Shown here: piece by piece, positions 1 through 10,881 of the stretch | How the letters are laid out: every line of letters starts with the position of its first letter | How positions within the stretch are numbered: the stretch's first letter is position 1 | Assembly: GCA_964057225.1 (NCBI GenBank) | Contig: OZ059897.1 | Span: 21,018,001 to 21,082,000, forward strand | Source: Auanema rhodensis | Taxonomy: Eukaryota > Nematoda > Chromadorea > Rhabditida > Rhabditidae | Reading direction: 5' to 3' | DNA: 64,000 nt | Translations under genes and position numbers: made by a program | The notes under the pieces: model-generated | Database searches by the model: none | Told to the model about the DNA's origin: nothing | The model's input: the letters and a program-made list of their open reading frames with translations, nothing else

Positions 1-87
1 AAGTAGATGTTTTAAGATTCCATTTTTCAAGGCTAAGACGATGGACAATGTTATTCAACGAAAAAATTAATTCTTCAGGGTGAAAAT

Positions 88-126
88 CGAGGATATAAGT
101 GTGAACTTATATCAGTTGATATCTCG
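88..126. other. Competing bulged dyad overlapping the 92-113 hairpin
   Basis: CGAG-(G)-ATAT at 88-96 can pair with ATATCTCG at 119-126, leaving one bulged G. The pairing uses part of the left arm of the 92-113 hairpin, so the two folds are mutually exclusive. The right arm contains the GATATC palindrome (118-123), which looks constant across copies. Whether either structure forms is inference. Confidence 0.6.
92..113. other. Perfect hairpin, 9-bp arms and 4-base loop (one per monomer)
   Basis: The arms GATATAAGT (92-100) and ACTTATATC (105-113) are exact reverse complements around the loop GTGA. The element recurs at the same unit position in every monomer. A few subtypes damage it: T to A at unit position 100 (for example at 8875, 11685, 12738, 13791), ACATATATC in the right arm of M32 and M35, and a C in the right arm of M94 and M97. 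It could extrude as a cruciform or fold in a transcript; neither is shown by sequence alone. Confidence 0.85.
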
Positions 127-196
127 GTGCATTTTTAAGCTAGCTCAAATCTGATAACACAGATCGACGCAGCTTAAAAATCCGCATCGAATGCAC
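127..196. other. Large nested dyad in the centre of each monomer
   Basis: Three nested pairings share one centre. The outer arms are GTGCAT (127-132) and ATGCAC (191-196). The middle arms are ATTTTTAAGCT (131-141) and AGCTTAAAAAT (171-181), 11 bp and perfect. The inner arms are ATCTG (149-153) and CAGAT (160-164) with a 6-base loop. The right side carries about 9 unpaired bases between the middle and outer arms. The arrangement is kept in nearly all copies. Exceptions include A for T in the inner arm region of M12 and M61 and G for C at the start of the inner right arm of M94 and M97. Confidence 0.8.
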
Positions 197-264
197 TATA
201 CTACATTGAGAAACGCTTAATACAAAAATTAGTTATGATCGTTTGAAAAATGATGCATTAGTGT

Positions 265-292
265 ATGTTGAGTTTCCATGTACACTCAACAT
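265..292. other. Perfect hairpin, 9-bp arms and 10-base loop (one per monomer)
   Basis: ATGTTGAGT (265-273) and ACTCAACAT (284-292) are exact reverse complements. A competing 6-bp pairing, AGTGTA (260-265) with TACACT (281-286), overlaps both arms, so this region also has two alternative folds. Sporadic subtypes alter the right arm: T at unit position 290 (for example M89, M101, M127, M130), A at 285 (M93, M96, M97) and A at 286 (M115 type). Confidence 0.8.
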
Positions 293-319
293 TGCTTCCA
301 AAAACATTTTGACAAAAAT

Positions 320-331
320 TTTTTCGAAAAA
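320..331. other. 12-bp T/A palindrome TTTTTCGAAAAA
   Basis: A self-complementary T5-CG-A5 core lies in the most A+T-rich part of the unit. It is flanked by A-tracts on the left and by AATTTC on the right. It is present in essentially every copy, with a private T to G change near 49811 in M142 just outside the core. Phased A/T tracts of this kind often bend DNA, but curvature is not established here. Confidence 0.7.
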
Positions 332-1755
332 TTTCAAAATAATTTAGCAAAAAGTAGATGTTTTTAGATTCCATTTTTCAAGGCAAAGACGATAGACAAT
401 GTTATTCAACGAAAAAATTAATTCTTCAGGGTGAAAATCGAGGATATAAGTGTGAACTTATATCAGTTGATATCTCGGTGCATTTTTAAGCTAGCGCAAA
501 TCTGATAACACAGATCGACGCAGCTTAAAAATCCGCATCGAATGCACTATACTACATTGAGAAACGCTTAATACAAAAATTAGTTATGATCGTTTGAAAA
601 ATGATGCATTAGTGTATGTTGAGTTTCCATGTACACTCAACATTGCTTCCAAAAACATTTTGACAAAAATTTTTTCGAAAAATTTCAAAATAATTTACCA
701 AAAAGTAGATGTTTTTAGATTCCATTTTTCAAGGCAAAGACGATAGACAATGTTATTCAACGAAAAAGTTAATTCTTCAGGGTGAAAATCGAGGATATAA
801 GTGTGAACTTATATCAGTTGATATCTCGGTGCATTTTTAAGCTAGCGCAAATCTGATAACACAGATCTACGCAGCTTAAAAATCCGCATCGAATGCACTA
901 TATTACATTGAGAAACACTTGATACAAAAATTAGTTATGATCGTTTGAAAAATGATGCATTAGTGTATGTTGAGTTTCCATGTACACTCAACATTGCTTC
1001 CAAAAACATTTTGACAAAAATTTTTTCGAAAAATTTCAAAATAATTTAGCAAAAAGTAAATGTTTTAAGATTCCATTTTTCAAGGCAAAGACGATGGACA
1101 ATGTTATTCAACGAAAAAATTAATTCTTCAGGGTGAAAATCGAGGATATAAGTGTGAACTTATATCAGTTGATATCTCGGTGCATTTTTAAGCTAGCGCA
1201 AATCTGATAACACAGATCGACGCAGCTTAAAAATCCGCATCGAATGCACTATACTACATTGAGAAACACTTGATACAAAAATTAGTTATGATCGTTTGAA
1301 AAATGATGCATTAGTGTATGTTGAGTTTCCATGTACACTCAACATTGCTTCCAAAAACATTTTGACAAAAATTTTTTCGAAAAATTTCAAAATAATTTAG
1401 CAAAAAGTAGATGTTTTAAGATTCCATTTTTCAAGGCAAAGACGATGGACAATGTTATTCAACGAAAAAATTAATTCTTCAGGGTGAAAATCGAGGATAT
1501 AAGTGTGAACTTATATCAGTTGATATCTCGGTGCATTTTTAAGCTAGCGCAAATCTGATAACACAGATCGACGCAGCTTAAAAATCCGCATCGAATGCAC
1601 TATATTACATTGAGAAACACTTGATACAAAAATTAGTTATGATCGTTTGAAAAATGATGCATTAGTGTATGTTGAGTTTCCATGTACACTCAACATTGCT
1701 TCCAAAAACATTTTGACAAAAATTTTTTCGAAAAATTTCAAAATAATTTAGCAAA

Positions 1756-3510
1756 AAGTAGATGTTTTAAGATTCCATTTTTCAAGGCTAAGACGATGGA
1801 CAATGTTATTCAACGAAAAAATTAATTCTTCAGGGTGAAAATCGAGGATATAAGTGTGAACTTATATCAGTTGATATCTCGGTGCATTTTTAAGCTAGCT
1901 CAAATCTGATAACACAGATCGACGCAGCTTAAAAATCCGCATCGAATGCACTATACTACATTGAGAAACGCTTAATACAAAAATTAGTTATGATCGTTTG
2001 AAAAATGATGCATTAGTGTATGTTGAGTTTCCATGTACACTCAACATTGCTTCCAAAAACATTTTGACAAAAATTTTTTCGAAAAATTTCAAAATAATTT
2101 AGCAAAAAGTAGATGTTTTTAGATTCCATTTTTCAAGGCAAAGACGATAGACAATGTTATTCAACGAAAAAATTAATTCTTCAGGGTGAAAATCGAGGAT
2201 ATAAGTGTGAACTTATATCAGTTGATATCTCGGTGCATTTTTAAGCTAGCGCAAATCTGATAACACAGATCGACGCAGCTTAAAAATCCGCATCGAATGC
2301 ACTATACTACATTGAGAAACGCTTAATACAAAAATTAGTTATGATCGTTTGAAAAATGATGCATTAGTGTATGTTGAGTTTCCATGTACACTCAACATTG
2401 CTTCCAAAAACATTTTGACAAAAATTTTTTCGAAAAATTTCAAAATAATTTACCAAAAAGTAGATGTTTTTAGATTCCATTTTTCAAGGCAAAGACGATA
2501 GACAATGTTATTCAACGAAAAAGTTAATTCTTCAGGGTGAAAATCGAGGATATAAGTGTGAACTTATATCAGTTGATATCTCGGTGCATTTTTAAGCTAG
2601 CGCAAATCTGATAACACAGATCTACGCAGCTTAAAAATCCGCATCGAATGCACTATATTACATTGAGAAACACTTGATACAAAAATTAGTTATGATCGTT
2701 TGAAAAATGATGCATTAGTGTATGTTGAGTTTCCATGTACACTCAACATTGCTTCCAAAAACATTTTGACAAAAATTTTTTCGAAAAATTTCAAAATAAT
2801 TTAGCAAAAAGTAGATGTTTTAAGATTCCATTTTTCAAGGCAAAGACGATGGACAATGTTATTCAACGAAAAAATTAATTCTTCAGGGTGAAAATCGAGG
2901 ATATAAGTGTGAACTTATATCAGTTGATATCTCGGTGCATTTTTAAGCTAGCGCAAATCTGATAACACAGATCGACGCAGCTTAAAAATCCGCATCGAAT
3001 GCACTATACTACATTGAGAAACACTTGATACAAAAATTAGTTATGATCGTTTGAAAAATGATGCATTAGTGTATGTTGAGTTTCCATGTACACTCAACAT
3101 TGCTTCCAAAAACATTTTGACAAAAATTTTTTCGAAAAATTTCAAAATAATTTAGCAAAAAGTAGATGTTTTAAGATTCCATTTTTCAAGGCAAAGACGA
3201 TGGACAATGTTATTCAACGAAAAAATTAATTCTTCAGGGTGAAAATCGAGGATATAAGTGTGAACTTATATCAGTTGATATCTCGGTGCATTTTTAAGCT
3301 AGCGCAAATCTGATAACACAGATCGACGCAGCTTAAAAATCCGCATCGAATGCACTATACTACATTAAGAAACGCTTGATACAAAAATTAGTTATGATCG
3401 TTTGAAAAATGATGCATTAGTGTATGTTGAGTTTCCATGTACACTCAACATTGCTTCCAAAAACATTTTGACAAAAATTTTTTCGAAAAATTTCAAAATA
3501 ATTTAGCAAA
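1756..3510. repeat. 5-monomer HOR, copy 2 (M6-M10), diverging at its end
   Basis: M6, M7 and M8 match M1, M2 and M3 at their diagnostic sites. M9 matches M4 except that it starts GTAGATG. M10 differs from M5: it carries ATTAAG and CGCTTGAT around unit positions 205-221 and C at 201. The register with the first HOR copy ends here and a different monomer order follows. Confidence 0.85.
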
Positions 3511-5265
3511 AAGTAGATGTTTTTAGATTCCATTTTTCAAGGCAAAGACGATAGACAATGTTATTCAACGAAAAAATTAATTCTTCAGGGTGAAAATCGA
3601 GGATATAAGTGTGAACTTATATCAGTTGATATCTCGGTGCATTTTTAAGCTAGCGCAAATCTGATAACACAGATCGACGCAGCTTAAAAATCCGCATCGA
3701 ATGCACTATATTACATTGAGAAACACTTGATACAAAAATTAGTTATGATCGTTTGAAAAATGATGCATTAGTGTATGTTGAGTTTCCATGTACACTCAAC
3801 ATTGCTTCCAAAAACATTTTGACAAAAATTTTTTCGAAAAATTTCAAAATAATTTAGCAAAAAGTAGATGTTTTTAGATTCCTGTTTTCAAGGCAAAGAC
3901 GATGGACAATGTTATTCAACGAAAAAATTAATTCTTCAGGGTGAAAATCGAGGATATAAGTGTGAACTTATATCAGTTGATATCTCGGTGCATTTTTAAG
4001 CTAGCGCAAATCTGAAAACACAGATCGACGCAGCTTAAAAATCCGCATCGAATGCACTATACTACATTGAGAAAAACTTAATACAAAAATTAGTTATGAT
4101 CGTTTGAAAAATGATGCATTAGTGTATGTTGAGTTTCCATGTACACTCAACATTGCTTCCAAAAACATTTTGACAAAAATTTTTTCGAAAAATTTCAAAA
4201 TAATTTAGCAAAAAGTAGATGTTTTTAGATTCCATTTTTCAAGGCAAAGACGATGGACAATGTTATTCAACGAAAAAATTGATTCTTCAGGGTGAAAATC
4301 GAGGATATAAGTGTGAACTTATATCAGTTGATATCTCGGTGCATTTTTAAGCTAGCGCAAATCTGATAACACAGATCGACGCAGCTTAAAAATCCGCATC
4401 GAATGCACTATACTACATTGAGAAAAGCTTAATACAAAAATTAGTTATGATCGTTTGAAAAATGATGCATTAGTGTATGTTGAGTTTCCATGTACACTCA
4501 ACATTGCTTCCAAAAACATTTTGACAAAAATTTTTTCGAAAAATTTCAAAATAATTTAGCAAAAAGTAGATGTTTTAAGATTCCATTTTTCAAGGCAAAG
4601 ACGATGGACAATGTTATTCAACGAAAAAATTAATTCTTCAGGGTGAAAATCGAGGATATAAGTGTGAACTTATATCAGTTGATATCTCGGTGCATTTTTA
4701 AGCTAGCGCAAATCTGATAACACAGATCGACGCAGCTTAAAAATCCGCATCGAATGCACTATACTACATTAAGAAACGCTTGATACAAAAATTAGTTATG
4801 ATCGTTTGAAAAATGATGCATTAGTGTATGTTGAGTTTCCATGTACACTCAACATTGCTTCCAAAAACATTTTGACAAAAATTTTTTCGAAAAATTTCAA
4901 AATAATTTAGCAAAAAGTAGATGTTTTTAGATTCCATTTTTCAAGGCAAAGACGATAGACAATGTTATTCAACGAAAAAATTAATTCTTCAGGGTGAAAA
5001 TCGAGGATATAAGTGTGAACTTATATCAGTTGATATCTCGGTGCATTTTTAAGCTAGCGCAAATCTGATAACACAGATCGACGCAGCTTAAAAATCCGCA
5101 TCGAATGCACTATATTACATTGAGAAACACTTGATACAAAAATTAGTTATGATTGTTTGAAAAATGATGCATTAGTGTATGTTGAGTTTCCATGTACACT
5201 CAACATTGCTTCCAAAAACATTTTGACAAAAATTTTTTCGAAAAATTTCAAAATAATTTAGCAAA
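2107..5265. repeat. 9-monomer segment (M7-M15) with a distant copy at M56-M64
   Basis: This 3159-bp stretch has the same monomer order and private variants as 19306-22464, exactly 49 monomers (17,199 bp) downstream. Diagnostic matches include the TTCCTGTTTTC, CTGAAAACACAG and AAAAACTTAAT variants of M12 and M61, the ATTGATTC variant of M13 and M62, and the GATTGTTT variant of M15 and M64. A few later single-base differences separate the two copies. Confidence 0.9.
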
Positions 5266-8200
5266 AAGTAGATGTTTTAAGATTCCATTTTTCAAGGCAA
5301 AGACGATGGACAATGTTATTCAACGAAAAAATTAATTCTTCAGGGTGAAAATCGAGGATATAAGTGTGAACTTATATCAGTTGATATCTCGGTGCATTTT
5401 TAAGCTAGCGCAAATCTGATAACACAGATCGACGCAGCTTAAAAATCCGCATCGAATGCACTATACTACATTGAAAAACGCTTAATACAAAAATTAGTTA
5501 TGATCGTTTGAAAAATGATGCATTAGTGTATGTTGAGTTTCCATGTACACTCAACATTGCTTCCAAAAACATTTTGACAAAAATTTTTTCGAAAAATTTC
5601 AAAATAATTTAGCAAAAAGTAGATGTTTTTAGATTCGATTTTTCAAGGCAAAGACGATGGACAATGTTATTCAACGAAAAAATTAATTCTTCAGGGTGAA
5701 AATCGAGGATATAAGTGTGAACTTATATCAGTTGATATCTCGGTGCATTTTTAAGCTAGCGCAAATCTGATAACACAGATCGACGCAGCTTAAAAATCCG
5801 CATCGAATGCACTATATTACATTGAGAAACACTTGATACAAAAATTAGTTATGATTGTTTGAAAAATGATGCATTAGTGTATGTTGAGTTTCCATGTACA
5901 CTCAACATTGCTTCCAAAAACATTTTGACAAAAATTTTTTCGAAAAATTTCAAAATAATTTAGCAAAAAGTAGATGTTTTAAGATTCCATTTTTCAAGGC
6001 AAAGACGATGGACAATGTTATTCAACGAAAAAATTAATTCTTCAGGGTGAAAATCGAGGATATAAGTGTGAACTTATATCAGTTGATATCTCGGTGCATT
6101 TTTAAGCTAGCGCAAATCTGATAACACAGATCGACGCAGCTTAAAAATCCGCATCGAATGCACTATACTACATTGAAAAACGCTTAATACAAAAATTAGT
6201 TATGATCGTTTGAAAAATGATGCATTAGTGTATGTTGAGTTTCCATGTACACTCAACATTGCTTCCAAAAACATTTTGACAAAAATTTTTTCGAAAAATT
6301 TCAAAATAATTTAGCAAAAAGTAGATGTTTTTAGATTCCATTTTTCAAGGCAAAGACGATAGACAATGTTATTCAACGAAAAAATTAATTCTTCAGGGTG
6401 AAAATCGAGGATATAAGTGTGAACTTATATCAGTTGATATCTCGGTGCATTTTTAAGCTAGCGCAAATCTGATAACACAGATCGACGCAGCTTAAAAATC
6501 CGCATCGAATGCACTATACTACATTGAAAAACGCTTAATACAAAAATTAGTTATGATCGTTTGAAAAATGATGCATTAGTGTATGTTGAGTTTCCATGTA
6601 CACTCAACATTGCTTCCAAAAACATTTTGACAAAAATTTTTTCGAAAAATTTCAAAATAATTTAGCAAAAAGTAGATGTTTTTAGATTCCATTTTTCAAG
6701 GCAAAGACGATAGACAATGTTATTCAACGAAAAAATTAATTCTTCAGGGTGAAAATCGAGGATATAAGTGTGAACTTATATCAGTTGATATCTCGGTGCA
6801 TTTTTAAGCTAGCGCAAATCTGATAACACAGATCGACGCAGCTTAAAAATCCGCATCGAATGCACTATATTACATTGAGAAACACTTGATACAAAAATTA
6901 GTTATGATTGTTTGAAAAATGATGCATTAGTGTATGTTGAGTTTCCATGTACACTCAACATTGCTTCCAAAAACATTTTGACAAAAATTTTTTCGAAAAA
7001 TTTCAAAATAATTTAGCAAAAAGTAGATGTTTTAAGATTCCATTTTTCAAGGCAAAGACGATGGACAATGTTATTCAACGAAAAAGTTAATTCTTCAGGG
7101 TGAAAATCGAGGATATAAGTGTGAACTTATATCAGTTGATATCTCGGTGCATTTTTAAGCTAGCGCAAATCTGATAACACAGATCGACGCAGCTTAAAAA
7201 TCCGCATCGAATGCACTATACTACATTGAAAAACGCTTAATACAAAAATTAGTTATGATCGTTTGAAAAATGATGCATTAGTGTATGTTGAGTTTCCATG
7301 TACACTCAACATTGCTTCCAAAAACATTTTGACAAAAATTTTTTCGAAAAATTTCAAAATAATTTAGCAAAAAGTAGATGTTTTTAGATTCGATTTTTCA
7401 AGGCAAAGACGATGGACAATGTTATTCAACGAAAAAATTAATTCTTCAGGGTGAAAATCGAGGATATAAGTGTGAACTTATATCAGTTGATATCTCGGTG
7501 CATTTTTAAGCTAGCGCAAATCTGATAACACAGATCGACGCAGCTTAAAAATCCGCATCGAATGCACTATACTACATTGAGAAAAGCTTAATACAAAAAT
7601 TAGTTATGATCGTTTGAAAAATGATGCATTAGTGTATGTTGAGTTTCCATGTACACTCAACATTGCTTCCAAAAACATTTTGACAAAAATTTTTTCGAAA
7701 AATTTCAAAATAATTTAGCAAAAAGTAGATGTTTTTAGATTCCTTTTTTCAAGGCAAAGACGATGGACAATGTTATTCAACGAAAAAATTATTTCTTCAG
7801 GGTGAAAATCGAGGATATAAGTGTGAACTTATATCAGTTGATATCTCGGTGCATTTTTGAGCTAGCGCAAATCTGATAACACAGATCGACGCAGCTTAAA
7901 AATCCGCATCGAATGCACTATACTACATTGAAAAACGCTTGATACAAAAATTAGTTATGATCGTTTGAAAAATGATGCATTAGTGTATGTTGAGTTTCCA
8001 TGTACACTCAACATTGCTTCCAAAAACATTTTGACAAAAATTTTTTCGAAAAATTTCAAAATAATTTAGCAAAAAGTAGATGTTTTTAGATTCCTTTTTT
8101 CAAGGCAAAGACGATAGACAATGTTATTCAACGAAAAAGTTAATTCTTCAGGGTGAAAATCGAGGATATAAGTGTGAACTTATATCAGTTGATATCTCGG

Positions 8201-9477
8201 TGCATTTTTAAGCTAGCGCAAATCTGATAACACAGATCTACGCAGCTTAAAAATCCGCATCGAATGCACTATATTACATTGAGAAACACTTGATACAAAA
8301 ATTAGTTATGATCGTTTGAAAAATGATGCATTAGTGTATGTTGAGTTTCCATGTACACTCAACATTGCTTCCAAAAACATTTTGACAAAAATTTTTTCGA
8401 AAAATTTCAAAATAATTTAGCAAAAAGTAGATGTTTTTAGATTCCTTTTTTCAAGGCAAAGACGATGGACAATGTTATTCAACGAAAAAATTATTTCTTC
8501 AGGGTGAAAATCGAGGATATAAGTGTGAACTTATATCAGTTGATATCTCGGTGCATTTTTAAGCTAGCGCAAATCTGATAACACAGATCGACGCAGCTTA
8601 AAAATCCGCATCGAATGCACTATACTACATTGAAAAACGCTTGATACAAAAATTAGTTATGATCGTTTGAAAAATGATGCATTAGTGTATGTTGAGTTTC
8701 CATGTACACTCAACATTGCTTCCAAAAACATTTTGACAAAAATTTTTTCGAAAAATTTCAAAATAATTTAGCAAAAAGTAGATGTTTTTAGATTCCTTTT
8801 TTCAAGGCAAAGACGATGGACAATGTTATTCAACGAAAAAATTATTTCTTCAGGGTGAAAATCGAGGATATAAGAGTGAACTTATATCAGTTGATATCTC
8901 GGTGCATTTTTAAGCTAGCGCAAATCTGATAACACAGATCGACGCAGCTTAAAAATCCGCATCGAATGCACTATACTACATTGAGAAACGCTTAATACAA
9001 AAATTAGTTATGATCGTTTGAAAAATGATGCATTAGTGTATGTTGAGTTTCCATGTACACTCAACATTGCTTCCAAAAACATTTTGACAAAAATTTTTTC
9101 GAAAAATTTCAAAATAATTTAGCAAAAAGTAGATGTTTTTAGATTCCATTTTTCAAGGCAAAGACGATAGACAATGTTATTCAACGAAAAAGTTAATTCT
9201 TCAGGGTGAAAATCGAGGATATAAGTGTGAACTTATATCAGTTGATATCTCGGTGCATTTTTAAGCTAGCGCAAATCTGATAACACAGATCTACGCAGCT
9301 TAAAAATCCGCATCGAATGCACTATATTACATTGAGAAACACTTGATACAAAAATTAGTTATGATCGTTTGAAAAATGATGCATTAGTGTATGTTGAGTT
9401 TCCATGTACACTCAACATTGCTTCCAAAAACATTTTGACAAAAATTTTTTCGAAAAATTTCAAAATAATTTAGCAAA
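5266..9477. repeat. Mixed-subtype stretch M16-M27 without a clear simple HOR
   Basis: Monomers here alternate between units starting GTTTTAAG or GTTTTTAG and carrying A or G at unit position 43. M17 and M22 carry a TTCGATTTTT variant. M23, M25 and M26 bring in the TTCCTTTTTTC plus ATTATTT subtype that dominates later parts of the window. M26 (8776) is the first copy with T to A at unit position 100. I see partial similarities between neighbours but no strict higher-order period. Confidence 0.7.
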
Positions 9478-10881
9478 AAGTAAATGTTTTAAGATTCCAT
9501 TTTTCAAGGCAAAGACGATGGACAATGTTATTCAACGAAAAAATTAATTCTTCAGGGTGAAAATCGAGGATATAAGTGTGAACTTATATCAGTTGATATC
9601 TCGGTGCATTTTTAAGCTAGCGCAAATCTGATAACACAGATCGACGCAGCTTAAAAATCCGGATCGAATGCACTATACCACATTGAGAAACGCTTAATAC
9701 AAAAATTAGTTATGATCGTTTGAAAAATGATGCATTAGTGTATGTTGAGTTTCCATGTACACTCAACATTGCTTCCAAAAACATTTTGACAAAAATTTTT
9801 TCGAAAAATTTCAAAATAATTTAGCAAAAAGTAGATGTTTTTAGATTCCATTTTTCAAGGCAAAGACGATACACAATGTTATTCAACGAAAAAGTTAATT
9901 CTTCAGGGTGAAAATCGAGGATATAAGTGTGAACTTATATCAGTTGATATCTCGGTGCATTTTTAAGCTAGCGCAAATCTGATAACACAGATCGACGCAG
10001 CTTAAAAATCCGCATCGAATGCACTATACTACATTGAAAAACGCTTAATACAAAAATTAGTTATGATCGTTTGAAAAATGATGCATTAGTGTATGTTGAG
10101 TTTCCATGTACACTCAACATTGCTTCCAAAAACATTTTGACAAAAATTTTTTCGAAAAATTTCAAAATAATTTAGCAAAAAGTAAATGTTTTAAGATTCC
10201 ATTTTTCAAGGCAAAGACGATGGACAATGTTATTCAACGAAAAAATTAATTCTTCAGGGTGAAAATCGAGGATATAAGTGTGAACTTATATCAGTTGATA
10301 TCTCGGTGCATTTTTAAGCTAGCGCAAATCTGATAACACAGATCGACGCAGCTTAAAAATCCGGATCGAATGCACTATACTACATTGAGAAACGCTTAAT
10401 ACAAAAATTAGTTATGATCGTTTGAAAAATGATGCATTAGTGTATGTTGAGTTTCCATGTACACTCAACATTGCTTCCAAAAACATTTTGACAAAAATTT
10501 TTTCGAAAAATTTCAAAATAATTTAGCAAAAAGTAGATGTTTTTAGATTCCATTTTTCAAGGCAAAGACGATACACAATGTTATTCAACGAAAAAGTTAA
10601 TTCTTCAGGGTGAAAATCGAGGATATAAGTGTGAACTTATATCAGTTGATATCTCGGTGCATTTTTAAGCTAGCGCAAATCTGATAACACAGATCGACGC
10701 AGCTTAAAAATCCGCATCGAATGCACTATACTACATTGAAAAACGCTTAATACAAAAATTAGTTATGATCGTTTGAAAAATGATGCATTAGTGTATGTTG
10801 AGTTTCCATGTACACTCAACATTGCTTCCAAAAACATTTTGACAAAAATTTTTTCGAAAAATTTCAAAATAATTTAGCAAA
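9478..10881. repeat. Dimer HOR: M28-M29 repeated as M30-M31
   Basis: M28 and M30 share GTAAATG, GTTTTAAG and CCGGATCG. M29 and M31 share the rare GATACACAATG variant, G at position 66 and ATTGAAAAACGC. The 702-bp dimer repeats once. The copies differ at about one base (ACCAC against ACTAC near 9679), which implies a recent duplication. Confidence 0.9.

Larger units (their letters stand above)
1..351 (+). repeat. Reference monomer M1 (351 bp) of the satellite
   Basis: This copy is used for within-monomer coordinates. Variable sites seen across the array include unit positions 6, 14, 21-24, 34, 43, 61, 66, 70, 145, 166, 185, 201, 208, 210, 214-215, 219, 240, 285-290, 341 and 347. Positions about 71-144 and 221-340 are far more uniform. 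M1 belongs to a subtype marked by T at 34 and T at 145, which recurs at 1756, 15094, 16849 and 18604. All six reading frames contain stop codons within one unit, and since 351 is a multiple of three this holds from copy to copy. No coding role is supported. Confidence 0.95.
1..1755. repeat. 5-monomer HOR, copy 1 (M1-M5)
   Basis: Five distinguishable monomers occur in fixed order. M1 has T at 34 and T at 145. M2 has A at 43 and ends in TTACC. M3 has G at 66, T at 166 and T at 201. M4 has GTAAATG at its start. M5 has T at 201 with the CACTTG form at 214-219. The same order restarts at 1756, giving a 1755-bp higher-order period. Confidence 0.9.

Noticed and set aside
48-64. CENP-B-box-like sequence on the minus strand of each monomer (TTCGTTGAA followed by TAACATT)
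   Set aside because: The TTCG half and the central A fit the consensus, but the essential CGGG half is absent, so a CENP-B box is not supported.
93-113. TATA-like promoter at GATATAAG
   Set aside because: It is part of a perfect inverted repeat in an A+T-rich satellite. No initiator, downstream gene or Pol III A/B box is visible.
92-113. Rho-independent-type terminator or tRNA-like structure
   Set aside because: The stem is A+T-rich, has no following T-tract, and recurs about 182 times in a gene-free array. No cloverleaf can be drawn.
1-351. Monomer as a fused dimer of two ~175-bp ancestral units
   Set aside because: Comparing the two halves by eye shows no shared order of motifs beyond A/T runs; a self-alignment of the consensus would settle it.
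8872-8881. Apparent 2-bp deletion in AAGAGTGAAC compared with AAGTGTGAAC
   Set aside because: The two strings have equal length; it is a single T to A substitution, and monomer spacing is unchanged.
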